DNA from: Paenibacillus baekrokdamisoli
Lineage (GTDB): Bacteria; Bacillota; Bacilli; Paenibacillales; Paenibacillaceae
DNA: 64,000 nucleotides
Reading direction: 5' to 3'
Assembly: GCF_003945345.1 (NCBI RefSeq)
Contig: NZ_AP019308.1
Coordinates: 3,162,001 to 3,226,000 of the forward strand
Shown: positions 1 through 9,236 of the stretch, piece after piece
How positions within the stretch are numbered: the stretch's first letter is position 1
Layout of the letters: every line of letters starts with the position of its first letter
The notes under the pieces: model-generated
What the model was told of the DNA's origin: nothing
What the model saw: the letters and a program-made list of their open reading frames with translations, nothing else
The model's database searches: none
Translations under genes and position numbers: made by a program

Positions 1-287
1 ACCCTGAGCTTGGCTGTGCGCTCGTTCCCGCCCATAAACCAGGCGGCAATCTGTACCCCGCCATGCAACTCCTTGCCGAAGTCCAGCAAGATGCTTGCTG
101 GATATCCATTATTTCTGAGCACACAGGGGTTATCTGATTGAAGCGTTGACTGGCTATCTCGTCCATCCAGCAAGCTTGCAGCGTTCTCTACCGCTGACTT
201 ACCATCATCCGACGTCCATAAGATTCTGCTTGGATTCACATATTCCCGAACTCTTGGATCCCTTATTGACCCTTTACCGTTAGACAT
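1..287 (-). CDS. alpha-L-rhamnosidase-like protein, N-terminal part (partial)
   Basis: The first 95 residues are read from an ATG at 287 behind a GGAGG six bases upstream; the gene runs off the left edge of the window. The stretch SILLDFGKELHGGVQI is the kind of early beta-sandwich segment seen at the start of GH78-type alpha-L-rhamnosidases, where a line of the form LLDFGxELHGG is common. No catalytic residues lie in the visible part. It is the last visible gene of a glycan-degradation cluster on the same strand, 57 bases after the foldase gene, so a role in removing rhamnose from a plant polysaccharide fits. Family assignment rests on one short motif and is moderate. Confidence 0.55.
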   Translation of the reverse strand, partial: MSNGKGSIRDPRVREYVNPSRILWTSDDGKSAVENAASLLDGRDSQSTLQSDNPCVLRNNGYPASILLDFGKELHGGVQIAAWFMGGNERTAKLR

Positions 288-344
288 TTTAGCGCCCTCC
301 ACTCTTTCATTTGACTCATTATAGAAGTCAGGAAGGCTTCGCGG

Positions 345-1460
345 CTATACACGCAAAGCAAATGTTAGTGGGGGGATCCTACTTTTCTTGAAAAACGTAT
401 TAGCTCCTTTCACCATCTTATCAATGAGTGACTCGTATTGGCTGCTCACATAATCCGTCTCGACTTTCTCTTTCGCTTCGTTGAAGGTTTCGTATCCTCC
501 ATTTTGTTTTTCCACACACTTCACAATGAATAACGTGTTGCCGATTTCTATAATTCCGCTTGTTTGGCCGGCTCCCAGCTTTGATACCTCTTTAAGAAGC
601 TCTGGGTAGTATTTACGATCGGTTCGTGCTGAGGAGCTGTCAAAGATCTGTGCACCATGGCTTTTCTTTTCCTCGTCGGTCTCGTTGTACGCCTCGGCCA
701 GTTCTCCGAAGCTTTCCCCTTTCTCAAGCCTTTCCTTCGCCTTCTGCATGATGAGCTTGGCTTCCTTTTTGCGGGACTCCATCACTTTGCCGTCCTGATC
801 GACATAAGTGACAGCTATCTTTTCGATTGTTATACGAGCCTCTTTGGCGTACTTAGCTTTGGTTGCTTCATAATATTGCCTAAGATCTTCTGACGTGTAA
901 GCAATTTCCTTGCCTTTTAATTTATCCTTCAATTGCGATTGCATGTTGGAAAATACATATTCGAAGTAAGTCTCCTCCGAATACTGAACAGGTCCGTAAA
1001 TAACCTCCTTCGCTTTTATTGCCGCCTTTCTGCGATTGTTCTCATGGTTAAATTGTTTAAGGAAGGCGGCATATGAAATGTCCTGAACCAAGCCCTTGTC
1101 CCGGGCAAGCAGCTGTTGAAGTTTAATACGAATGCATTCATCCAAGGCTTCCTTCTTCAGCATTTCGAGTGGAACTTCGCCATCAAAGCTGGATGTCCAA
1201 AATTCAGGTGTCTCCTGCGCTCCGTATTGGGTTTGAAAATGTAGAAGTATGCGGGTACGGTTCATCCGCATTCTTTGATTAAACTCGTAGACGGAAATCG
1301 GCTCTCCGTTTACGGTCGCGACGGGGGAATCGGTTTGTTCCCGCGGATAAATGAGCATGAGGCTCACCCAACAAGCCGCTGCCGCTATGATCACGCCAAT
1401 CCCAATGATTAAATGCTTCTTGGTGGCGATCTTGTTAAATTTAATATTTCCCCTCAGCAT
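345..1460 (-). CDS. membrane-anchored peptidyl-prolyl isomerase (parvulin/PrsA-SurA type)
   Basis: Predicted 371-residue foldase with one N-terminal membrane anchor (residues ~16-37) and an extracellular body. An N-terminal SurA-like helical part starts with VATVNGEPISVYEF, and a parvulin-like domain (~210-325) contains KLIMQKAKERLEKGESFGEL and a later GQTSGIIEIGNTLFIVK strand. Such proteins help exported proteins fold outside the membrane. It sits directly behind a secreted beta-helix gene, so it may serve the large secreted enzymes of this locus (inference). A TTG 24 bases upstream is also open, but it lies inside a hairpin and has no ribosome site, whereas ATG 1460 follows GGGGG at good spacing, so I chose 1460. 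Confidence 0.8.
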   Translation of the reverse strand: MLRGNIKFNKIATKKHLIIGIGVIIAAAACWVSLMLIYPREQTDSPVATVNGEPISVYEFNQRMRMNRTRILLHFQTQYGAQETPEFWTSSFDGEVPLEMLKKEALDECIRIKLQQLLARDKGLVQDISYAAFLKQFNHENNRRKAAIKAKEVIYGPVQYSEETYFEYVFSNMQSQLKDKLKGKEIAYTSEDLRQYYEATKAKYAKEARITIEKIAVTYVDQDGKVMESRKKEAKLIMQKAKERLEKGESFGELAEAYNETDEEKKSHGAQIFDSSSARTDRKYYPELLKEVSKLGAGQTSGIIEIGNTLFIVKCVEKQNGGYETFNEAKEKVETDYVSSQYESLIDKMVKGANTFFKKSRIPPLTFALRV

Positions 1461-1482
1461 TCGTTCAGCCCCCAGTACATTC

Positions 1483-1514
1483 AAGAGGGCAATCCATCGC
1501 TGGTTGCCCCTCTT
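1483..1514 (-). other. intercistronic hairpin
   Basis: AAGAGGGGCAA pairs with TTGCCCTCTT across a short loop just upstream of the foldase start. There is no T-run on the minus strand, so it is not a normal intrinsic terminator. It may stabilise or shield the mRNA between the beta-helix gene and the foldase gene. Confidence 0.45.
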
Positions 1515-1554
1515 AACAGGATTAAAAATTCCGACTGCTCATCGTACTTGTTCG

Positions 1555-4125
1555 TTAGTTATACGTAATAACAGGGTCCCAATTCACATTATCGCCATAG
1601 TCGTTGACCGCGTTCGAATTTACCCGGAAGTCGATGTTATCTCCTGCCGCAACAGTTGTGATCACACTATGGGTATATCCAATGGAATCATCCCATGCTA
1701 TCGTTTGATTTCCCCATATCGTCGTTAAGTTTTTCAATATCGAAACAACAACACCGTCACCCATATTCACATTGTCTTTCTTTACCGTTCCCGTTATCGT
1801 AATCGTTCCCGCCTTCGGTGCAACCCAAGTCCGAACGGAGTCAAGTCCAGTTTGGGCATGCTGCGACGTGCTCATAATGGTGGAATAGTTCACGTTGCCT
1901 ACCCACCAGCCTTTAGCGGCATCCCAAGTTTTGTACGTATAGGTGCTGCCGTTCCACTGCCTATAGAACCACCGGTCCTGACCTTGCGTTTCGCTGAATC
2001 CTTCCGAGGCTTTCCATACTTTGCGATCCCCCCAAGTAATCGTTGGATCCCAGTTCAGAGTGTCACAATAGTCATTAAGTGAATTTTTGTTAATGCCAAA
2101 ATAAATAATATCGCCTGCTGTAACCGTCGTCGTTTGGTAAAGGTTGTATCCCAGCGCATCGTTATACGCAACGAGCTGGGGCCCCCATATAGCGGTCGAG
2201 TTCTGCAAAATCGAAGCAACCGCTCCATCCCCGCAGGTCACGTTTGATTTCCTTACCACCCCGGATATCGTAATCGTTCCCGAAGCCGGCGCGACCCAGG
2301 CTCTCACGGAATCGTTGGCTGCATCAGGTGCTGTCAGATTTTTGGTAATGATCGCATAGTACTGGGAGCCTGCCCACCACTGGTTTGCGGCATTCCATGT
2401 ATCATTCGTATACGTACCGTAAAATAGATTCTTCTGCTTGTAGTACCATTGATCTTGGCCTTGAATGCCGCTGAATTGAAGGGATGCCTTCCAGGTTGTC
2501 CCGATGGGCGGCGTCGGCGGCGTTGTAGGCGGAGTTCCCTGATATTCGAACGCCCCCCGGTCCGTTGCGCCTCCCGCATACGGTACGCTATTGCCCCAAT
2601 AGTCTTTGCCGCCGCTGTTCGCGATCGTTATTCCTGTATTGATGGCTGGAGAGTCAGGCCTTAGCTTGTAGCCATCGACCGTATTTCTGCCGTTGCCTCC
2701 GGATCCCGGATTAACAAACTTCGGATCGGCCGTCGACTTATGCGAGTCCCCTGGTTCACTGCTATGATGATTGCCGAAGAAGGTATTGTAATCAAAAGAT
2801 CTCGGGGTATATCCACGTGTACAATCACTGCAATTAAATAACAAAATCCCCGTATTATAGATGATGTTATTCCTAAAATTCAGCATAGAGTCGCTTGTAG
2901 TCGGATCAGCATAGTCCCATACAAACAGGATGTTGCCTGCAGCACTCGTGAATAAGGTGTTATTATAAATGTTTGCGTTGACGTTTCGCCCGCAGTTAGC
3001 AAAGAGACGATTCCTATCATTTTGACTGATATTGTATCGAACAACGACGTTATCATTGAACGCCGAAGCTCCTTCATAGTTACAAATGTCCATGAATCCG
3101 CCTTCATTATCGTGGCTGTAATTATATTGATACATGGATCTATGAGAATTCCCATCTGCATCGAAACCAAGTCCGTCTTTGCCGTTCGGATTGCGAGTCA
3201 GGTAGGCCTCATTATATTGAAATAAGGCATCGTCGGTATTCATATTCCATATCGCCGTATGGGATCCGCTCATCCTCCGGTCGACGTTAGAGGCAACGTT
3301 GTATTCCACAAGAGGCGCAATACTCTCGCAAATAACAATCCCGTCTCCGCCGATATCGTTAAGCGAATTGTTTCGGACGACAACATTGGTGGAGCCCGCC
3401 CAGGGGCCGGCCCCGCCTGACATAGCCCCGCGATTCATCCAGACACTTCGTACGAATATCCCTGTACTGTCGACTGCTGTTATCGTATTGCCTTGAATCA
3501 GCACATCGTTAAAGATGGTGGAGACGGCTCCGCCAGTTACACGCACAATAATACCGCCTCCATCCAAATCCCAATCGCCGATGATGCTGTTGACATCGTG
3601 GATGTCAAGATTAAGCAGTTGAATGTGATTCATCACCCCGAAATCACTGGCTTCTATCCAGACGGCTCTTCTCAGCGCTCTTGTCGCGCCCAGATTGGTA
3701 ATTTCCAGGTTGCTGATTTCCCAATACTGCTGGTTGTATAACCGTACCGTTTCCGCAACCGTCCCTGCTCCATTAATGACAGGCTTGCTTCCGGTTCCAT
3801 ACTTATCTACGAGTATCGGATTGCCGCTTGCTCCTGAGCCTTTGGGCCACAACTGACCTGTATAACTCGTACCCGCCTTAAACAGTATTTTGTCTCCCGC
3901 TCCAAACGTCGTTGCGTTGACTTTGGCCAATGTCTGCCAAGCCGCGCCCGTACTGGTCCCTGAATTGCTGTCATTACCACCTACCGCATCCACATAGTAG
4001 GTTGTATTCGCAGCAAATACAGTCTCCGGTTTGAACGTGACAGTTACTAGGATATAGGCGGTTATTAGCAGAATACCCATAAGAACGGACCCAATCACCG
4101 AGCTTCTCACCTGAACGATTTTCAT
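1555..4125 (-). CDS. secreted right-handed beta-helix protein with two C-terminal repeats
   Basis: 856-residue exported protein. Signal peptide 1-39 (hydrophobic 10-30, ending VFAA). Residues ~42-530 open with TYYVDAVGGNDSNSG, the standard opening of bacterial parallel beta-helix carbohydrate enzymes, followed by many N/G-rich turns such as NVVVRNNSLNDIGGDGI. This fold is used by pectate-lyase-like polysaccharide lyases and some glycosidases; I cannot assign a substrate or catalytic residues. A PT-rich linker (~530-542) leads to two tandem ~155-residue domains (543-701 and 702-856), each running WKAS..QGQD.W(Y/F)Y to NWDP.ITW/Y, probably carbohydrate-binding beta-sandwiches. The ATG has GGAGGTGTATGAGGA upstream. 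The preceding gene ends in a terminator, so this unit may have its own weak promoter. Confidence 0.8.
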   Translation of the reverse strand: MKIVQVRSSVIGSVLMGILLITAYILVTVTFKPETVFAANTTYYVDAVGGNDSNSGTSTGAAWQTLAKVNATTFGAGDKILFKAGTSYTGQLWPKGSGASGNPILVDKYGTGSKPVINGAGTVAETVRLYNQQYWEISNLEITNLGATRALRRAVWIEASDFGVMNHIQLLNLDIHDVNSIIGDWDLDGGGIIVRVTGGAVSTIFNDVLIQGNTITAVDSTGIFVRSVWMNRGAMSGGAGPWAGSTNVVVRNNSLNDIGGDGIVICESIAPLVEYNVASNVDRRMSGSHTAIWNMNTDDALFQYNEAYLTRNPNGKDGLGFDADGNSHRSMYQYNYSHDNEGGFMDICNYEGASAFNDNVVVRYNISQNDRNRLFANCGRNVNANIYNNTLFTSAAGNILFVWDYADPTTSDSMLNFRNNIIYNTGILLFNCSDCTRGYTPRSFDYNTFFGNHHSSEPGDSHKSTADPKFVNPGSGGNGRNTVDGYKLRPDSPAINTGITIANSGGKDYWGNSVPYAGGATDRGAFEYQGTPPTTPPTPPIGTTWKASLQFSGIQGQDQWYYKQKNLFYGTYTNDTWNAANQWWAGSQYYAIITKNLTAPDAANDSVRAWVAPASGTITISGVVRKSNVTCGDGAVASILQNSTAIWGPQLVAYNDALGYNLYQTTTVTAGDIIYFGINKNSLNDYCDTLNWDPTITWGDRKVWKASEGFSETQGQDRWFYRQWNGSTYTYKTWDAAKGWWVGNVNYSTIMSTSQHAQTGLDSVRTWVAPKAGTITITGTVKKDNVNMGDGVVVSILKNLTTIWGNQTIAWDDSIGYTHSVITTVAAGDNIDFRVNSNAVNDYGDNVNWDPVITYN
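1558..2499 (-). repeat. tandem duplication of a C-terminal domain within the beta-helix gene
   Basis: The two ~155-residue domains line up end to end (W-K-A-S start, G-Q-D-(Q/R)-W-(Y/F)-Y, D-S-V-R-(A/T)-W-V-A-P, N-W-D-P end). Divergence is substantial, so the duplication is old. Confidence 0.8.
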
Positions 4126-4223
4126 TCCTCATACACCTCCGATTTTTTTTGACACAAAATTATTTATGCTCGAACACCCGCTCCCCACCTCCTTTCCGCA
4201 TCTCAACATTTCAAATCAGAGAA

Positions 4224-4287
4224 AAGCGCCCCTCTCTTGACACGAATAGTTAAACTCATTCAGTGGATTTCCAAGAGTGGGGCGCTT
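4224..4287 (-). terminator. intrinsic terminator after the SLH/DUF4838 gene
   Basis: On the minus strand AAGCGCCCC(A)CTCTTG pairs with CAAGAG(A)GGGGCGCTT and is followed by TTCTC; the loop is long (~32 bases). It lies 31 bases after the SLH gene stop and separates it from the beta-helix gene. Confidence 0.65.
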
Positions 4288-4317
4288 CCGTCATACAGCT
4301 AATCGGCAGCTATTGAT

Positions 4318-7300
4318 TTAATTATCATCAAGCAATATGGGATGAAAACTCGAGGAGCTCCAAACCGCTCCAACACCCCAGCCATAAAATCCTGTCTTAC
4401 CGTGATAGGTTCTGAAGAAGTACCCTTGCAGCGCCTTGGTAATGGAAAGATCAACATTGATGCTGTCAAAAGGAATAACTTGAACGGATATCCAACGGTC
4501 TGTTCCTTTCTTCGTGTAAGCTTCCCATAGCCCGTTGTAGGCGCTGTTCGCGGTTGGCCCGCTGTATTCCACCTTCAATGCTTTCGAGTTATTGAAAAAT
4601 CCGTAATAAGTCGCGGCCGCCGGATGGCCCGTTATAAACGTCTCGTTATCGTCATCGGCCCCGCTTGCCCACCACTCGCTAGGAGCAGCATCACTGGTTA
4701 TCATCGCCGACGGGTTGTCGTCGAAGTTCTCATAACCGACATACAGATTCTTATCGTCCCATAACAATCGAACTTTAGTCTGTACGGGAGCAGGATTTTT
4801 CGAGTTCATCTCGTAAAACTCCGAAACCGCTTTTGCATCTGCCCATGGCCCTTGACTGAAATCGGTCACGTTGACGATATCAGCTTTGCTTGCGGTCGTT
4901 TTGGAAGCGTGCACCTCCAGGTAGGGGATCTCACTAAGCTCGAGCACCATCTTTTCGAAGGTCGTTTTGATCGGTTCGATTCTCGCCTTTGCTTTGTCGT
5001 CTGCCAATGCCCAAGCCTCATTCAAAGCTTTCTGAGCCGCATCCTTAATTCCCGCTTTGATGATATACTTCCCGATGTACGTATTGGTGCTCGTATTGTA
5101 GCCGATTGGATCGTTATACTTATTCCAGCCTTGCTCAATGAGATCATAGTACTCTCTCATCTTCGCTGCGGCGGCCCCATAAGCTTTCCGAATATAGTCG
5201 GACTTCAATTGCTCAAGATCAGCATCCGGATTCCACATTAGCTTCTGGAACAACCAAAATTGCAGCGCGTTAATGGACCAATTCGGAATTCTCGCATCCA
5301 TAATACTTTCGGGCAATACCCCGGTTATTCCCATATCCCGGTAATACTTCATATCCGCCTGAACCTTCTGTGCAATCGGTCTTTCGTAAGTGTCAGACAG
5401 GAAAGAACCGTAATAATTATACATGACCACGTTTTTCGTATTCTTCAGCCATCCCTCTAACTTGAGCCTGTGACCATAGTTCCCGCTGTTTACATCACTG
5501 GTATTGAAGGGAACTCGGTCATCCCCGGTTAACGGTGCCAGGACGACGACTATGTTATCCTCCAGCTTTACCCTTGGCGGCGTATCCGTGAAGAAGTAGG
5601 CGAATGTGACGATTTTGGCATTCGGATTCGTCACTTTCACTTTGGCCGCAATCTTATTCAGGAACGAATAGAATACGGTCGATTTATAATCCGCTTCATC
5701 GGGCTGAATCACGATGTTGTCAACCGTGGTAAACGGTGAACGGCTCAGCTCGCCTTGTTGAAAATAATGGGTATCGTTGATGCCGATTCCGACGTATTCG
5801 ATCGGGTGCTCGCTTAAAAACTGCTTAACTCGGCCAGCAATAACCCCAGGTACATCGGGATTGTAGAAGTTGATTTGTGTATCGTCGGCTACCGGGATAT
5901 AGTGCTCCCCGCTAATATCCGTGTTGTAATATTCCGGATGAGCTGCGAAATAATCCTCATTGGGCAGCCAGTAACCCAGATTATGACCGAGGGTAAACGA
6001 CTTTACACCTACGCTTTCATGTCTCTCCCAGAGAGGCTGGTTAGCAAATTCGGCCAACTTGGCATTCATTTTATTGCGGGCTATCATCGTTTCCGTGCCA
6101 GGATCCTCGTGATACTCCCCGTTTGCTCCGAAGCCGGTAAGATTAAATCCACGTAGTTGAAACGGCGATTTCTCGCGATAATTCACTTTATTGGCAACGA
6201 TCGATGGGAGTGGGTCATACAGCGTGCCGATGTCCGTGGTACTGGAGCGAGTCCATAATACCCCTGCATTTTTCTCCAGGAAATCATAGACGCCGTTTAA
6301 CACGCCCTTAGGCTCCGTGCCGATAATATAAATCCGGTTACCTGCTTTCCTGACCGCAAATCCGTCAGAGTGGCTTAAATAAGCCATGTCGTCCCCGAAT
6401 AGTTGAGTTAGATTTGGATAAGAGTCCGGTGTTCCCAAAATAATCTGAAACCGATCCTCATCGGCCCCACTGTCCGCGCTCAGAATAGAAACCTCTGGTG
6501 ACTTCACTGAAGTCTGCAGCGCGATTTGAGATTCCTCGGCATCTTGTGAGTTTACCGTGTTCTGCTGCTGGCTAGCGGTCTTCGTCAGCGTAACATCGTC
6601 GATCCACAGATGATCCGTTCCCGCGACAATATAAAAGAAAATCCAGTTATACTCGAATGTATTGGTTTGGCTCGGCGTGTATTTCAACTCCACCTGTGTC
6701 CATTGATCCGTTATGTTCGTTACCTGTTGGCCCGAGCCGTCTTGTATTCCCCCGTCTTTATCCACTTCCGTGAACTGCATGATGATCTTTTGGCCCGTAG
6801 GGGCGCTACCCTTCACCCAAGCCTTCAGAGTATACTCGCTACCTCGTTCCAGCATGAGATGCTGCTCGGTGGTCGCGTTTATATACTCGTGCTGCCCAAG
6901 ATCGATCCGAAGGGAGCTCGTTCCGCTGTGTGCCACTTGATTGTCCCACGCACCTGATGGCACAATCCAGCCTACAGGATGCAGCCCGTCGGTTGTGGCG
7001 GTTTCAAACCCAGCGTTGCTGATCAAGTTCGGCGTCGGTTCTGGTTCTGGTGCCGGCGTTTCTCCAGTTTCCATTACCGTTACATCGTCGATCCACAAAT
7101 GATCCGTTCCTTTAACGGCATAGAAATAAACCCAGTTATAATCGAATGTATGGGTTTTGCTAGGCGTGTATTTCAACTCCACCAGTGTCCATTGATCAGT
7201 AATGTTCGTTACCTGTTGACCCGAGCCGTCTTGATATCCCCCATCATTTTTCATTTCCATGAACTGCGTGACGATCTTTTGACCTGTTGGGGCGCTGCCC

Positions 7301-9201
7301 TTTACCCAAGCCTTCAGGACATACTCGCGACCTCGTTCAAGTATAAGATGAGGCTTAGTAGTCGCGTTAATATAGTCGTTCTGCCCAAGGTCGATCCGAA
7401 GGGAGCTCGTTCCGCTATGTGCGACTTGATTGTCCCGCGCACCTGATGGCACAATCCAGTCTTCGGGTAGGTTACCGCCAATAGCAGCCTTTTCGAATCC
7501 CCCGTTCTTGATCAAATTCCGATCCAGATTTACCTTTAAGGTCAGGACGGTAATTGGAGAATCATCAGTGCTAACCTGCAGAGAAATGACATGCGTCCCT
7601 TCCGTAATGTCGGCTGGAATAGTAAAGGTACCTTCAACCGTCTGACTTTGTTTTACCTTCAATATCATGTCAGTTCCCATATTCGTGGTAATCGGCCCGC
7701 TATCCGTCTGAGTCAAGTTAATGCGAACAGAACGGCTGCTGTTATTAATGAGCGAGATCCGAATCGGGTACGTACCTACTTTATTGATGTCCATCTCGTT
7801 ATCCCACAGCTGCGCGCTTACGGTATCTCCATCCATTTGTCCTTTATAGATCGGGAGTTCCGCTTCGCTGACCTTTTTTATCGTGCTCTGAAGCTCTTCT
7901 GCCGCAAGCATCTCCATCTTACTGGCTAGAGGGCTTACTAGAATATCCGCTTTGGGTAATCTCTCTTTGACAAGCGTCGCTGGCGTTGCGGGTGGTTCTG
8001 GTGTCGTGGTTGATCCACCGTTAGTAGGCATCTCGGTTTCTTGCCCCTCTTCCTTATCCGGCTTACGTTCGAATGTCGTTCCTTTTCCCTTCTGTCCATA
8101 AATCGCTCTTTCGATTTTCCCTTGCCCGAGCACCTTGATCATCTCATTCAGGAACAGGGAAACGATTGACGACTCATTATCAATAACAACCGTAGAGCCC
8201 GCTCCAAGCACGGGGGAAATAATCATCTCAATGACCGTAGTCTTTCCTTCTAGAACGACTCGGACGCCACCTGATGTCTTCTCAATTCGAACGATATTTA
8301 GTTCCGAGTTATTGAAGTGAACGCTGCTTGCGCCCCCTCCCTTCACCGTTGTCGTACCCTTCACCGTTACGTTGTCGAGAAAGGCATCGCCTTCCCCGAC
8401 ACCTTCGGCCACTAGCAGGTTGCCGGAGATGGTCATGTTCCGGAGAGTGACACCGGGGACATTAATGATTACATCCCCTTTGATAACCTTGGTTCCGACA
8501 GCGGGTCCATATGTACCGGCTTTCTCGAATGTCGAAATATTCTCAGCCATTACCCGATCCAACACGACGACCATTTCCGCCCGCGTGATCAAAGATTTGG
8601 GCTTGAAGCTGCCGTCCGTATATCCCTTCATCAGTTTCCCAGCTGATGCAGCCCCTATCGCGCCTTTGCTCCAGGCAGCAATCTGGTCAGCGTCCGTGTA
8701 GGCTTCAGCTGTCACAGCATTCAGCGTCAAATCCAATTGAAGCAATCGAGCGATAACGACTGCTGCCTCCTGCCTGGAGACCGCAATTCCGGCTCCGATC
8801 CCGCCATTTCCGTAGCCTTGCAAATATCCAGCTTTAACCGCGATGGTCATATCACGATAAGCCCAGTTTTCCTTCGTCATATCAGTAAAGCTTACCGAAT
8901 CTGCCGCCTCGAAACCGAAGGCGCGATTAATAAGAGCGGCCAGCTCTCCTCTTGTGATTGACTGATCCGGCCGTAATGATCCGTCAGGAAACCCGCGAAT
9001 CATCCCCTTATCCAGCCACTCGGTTAATTGACGCTCGGCCCAATGACCCGCAATATCGTTGGCAGCGGCTTTATGATCTTGGGAATTGGCCGCTCCAAAC
9101 GCTGGTTGATAAGAAGAAAACAATAAGCATAGCATCGTAATAAGTGCCGTACATTGTCTCATTCTGAAAATTCCGCTCTTTTTCTTTCCGAATCTCTTCA
9201 T
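4318..9201 (-). CDS. SLH-anchored DUF4838 (GH67-like) multidomain surface protein
   Basis: 1627-residue cell-surface protein. Order: signal peptide 1-37; three SLH domains (~46-88, 105-148, 166-208; FPDGSLRPDQSITRGELA is typical); a repetitive beta-helix-like spacer (~230-380); a PT-rich linker; the first piece of a GH67-N/DUF4838 domain (~410-453, ending AELPIY); an Ig-like domain (~455-560); two near-identical CBM4/9-like domains (562-712, 725-876); the rest of the GH67-N fold (~915-990); a DUF4838 barrel (~1010-1300); a helical part; and a CBM9-like end (~1440-1627). DUF4838 proteins are relatives of alpha-glucuronidases with little characterised activity. The Cys-rich CECENC-type motif of the neighbouring paralogue is absent here. 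Start: ATG 9201 follows GGAGG by seven bases; an upstream ATG at 9234 has no ribosome site. Confidence 0.85.
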   Translation of the reverse strand: MKRFGKKKSGIFRMRQCTALITMLCLLFSSYQPAFGAANSQDHKAAANDIAGHWAERQLTEWLDKGMIRGFPDGSLRPDQSITRGELAALINRAFGFEAADSVSFTDMTKENWAYRDMTIAVKAGYLQGYGNGGIGAGIAVSRQEAAVVIARLLQLDLTLNAVTAEAYTDADQIAAWSKGAIGAASAGKLMKGYTDGSFKPKSLITRAEMVVVLDRVMAENISTFEKAGTYGPAVGTKVIKGDVIINVPGVTLRNMTISGNLLVAEGVGEGDAFLDNVTVKGTTTVKGGGASSVHFNNSELNIVRIEKTSGGVRVVLEGKTTVIEMIISPVLGAGSTVVIDNESSIVSLFLNEMIKVLGQGKIERAIYGQKGKGTTFERKPDKEEGQETEMPTNGGSTTTPEPPATPATLVKERLPKADILVSPLASKMEMLAAEELQSTIKKVSEAELPIYKGQMDGDTVSAQLWDNEMDINKVGTYPIRISLINNSSRSVRINLTQTDSGPITTNMGTDMILKVKQSQTVEGTFTIPADITEGTHVISLQVSTDDSPITVLTLKVNLDRNLIKNGGFEKAAIGGNLPEDWIVPSGARDNQVAHSGTSSLRIDLGQNDYINATTKPHLILERGREYVLKAWVKGSAPTGQKIVTQFMEMKNDGGYQDGSGQQVTNITDQWTLVELKYTPSKTHTFDYNWVYFYAVKGTDHLWIDDVTVMETGETPAPEPEPTPNLISNAGFETATTDGLHPVGWIVPSGAWDNQVAHSGTSSLRIDLGQHEYINATTEQHLMLERGSEYTLKAWVKGSAPTGQKIIMQFTEVDKDGGIQDGSGQQVTNITDQWTQVELKYTPSQTNTFEYNWIFFYIVAGTDHLWIDDVTLTKTASQQQNTVNSQDAEESQIALQTSVKSPEVSILSADSGADEDRFQIILGTPDSYPNLTQLFGDDMAYLSHSDGFAVRKAGNRIYIIGTEPKGVLNGVYDFLEKNAGVLWTRSSTTDIGTLYDPLPSIVANKVNYREKSPFQLRGFNLTGFGANGEYHEDPGTETMIARNKMNAKLAEFANQPLWERHESVGVKSFTLGHNLGYWLPNEDYFAAHPEYYNTDISGEHYIPVADDTQINFYNPDVPGVIAGRVKQFLSEHPIEYVGIGINDTHYFQQGELSRSPFTTVDNIVIQPDEADYKSTVFYSFLNKIAAKVKVTNPNAKIVTFAYFFTDTPPRVKLEDNIVVVLAPLTGDDRVPFNTSDVNSGNYGHRLKLEGWLKNTKNVVMYNYYGSFLSDTYERPIAQKVQADMKYYRDMGITGVLPESIMDARIPNWSINALQFWLFQKLMWNPDADLEQLKSDYIRKAYGAAAAKMREYYDLIEQGWNKYNDPIGYNTSTNTYIGKYIIKAGIKDAAQKALNEAWALADDKAKARIEPIKTTFEKMVLELSEIPYLEVHASKTTASKADIVNVTDFSQGPWADAKAVSEFYEMNSKNPAPVQTKVRLLWDDKNLYVGYENFDDNPSAMITSDAAPSEWWASGADDDNETFITGHPAAATYYGFFNNSKALKVEYSGPTANSAYNGLWEAYTKKGTDRWISVQVIPFDSINVDLSITKALQGYFFRTYHGKTGFYGWGVGAVWSSSSFHPILLDDN
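6574..7518 (-). repeat. recent tandem duplication of a CBM-like domain
   Basis: Codons 562-712 and 725-876 of the SLH protein encode two copies sharing long identical runs (for example AHSGTSSLRIDLGQ, LKAWVKGSAPTGQKI, GSGQQVTNITDQWT). DNA similarity is also high, which points to a much younger event than the duplication in the beta-helix gene. Confidence 0.9.
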
Positions 9202-9236
9202 GAAAGCGCCTCCAAGAATAATTAATAGATTCATGT

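Noticed and set aside
6979..7446. 155-residue open frame on the plus strand
   Set aside because: It lies antisense within the duplicated CBM coding region and mirrors its repeat; no ribosome site or family.
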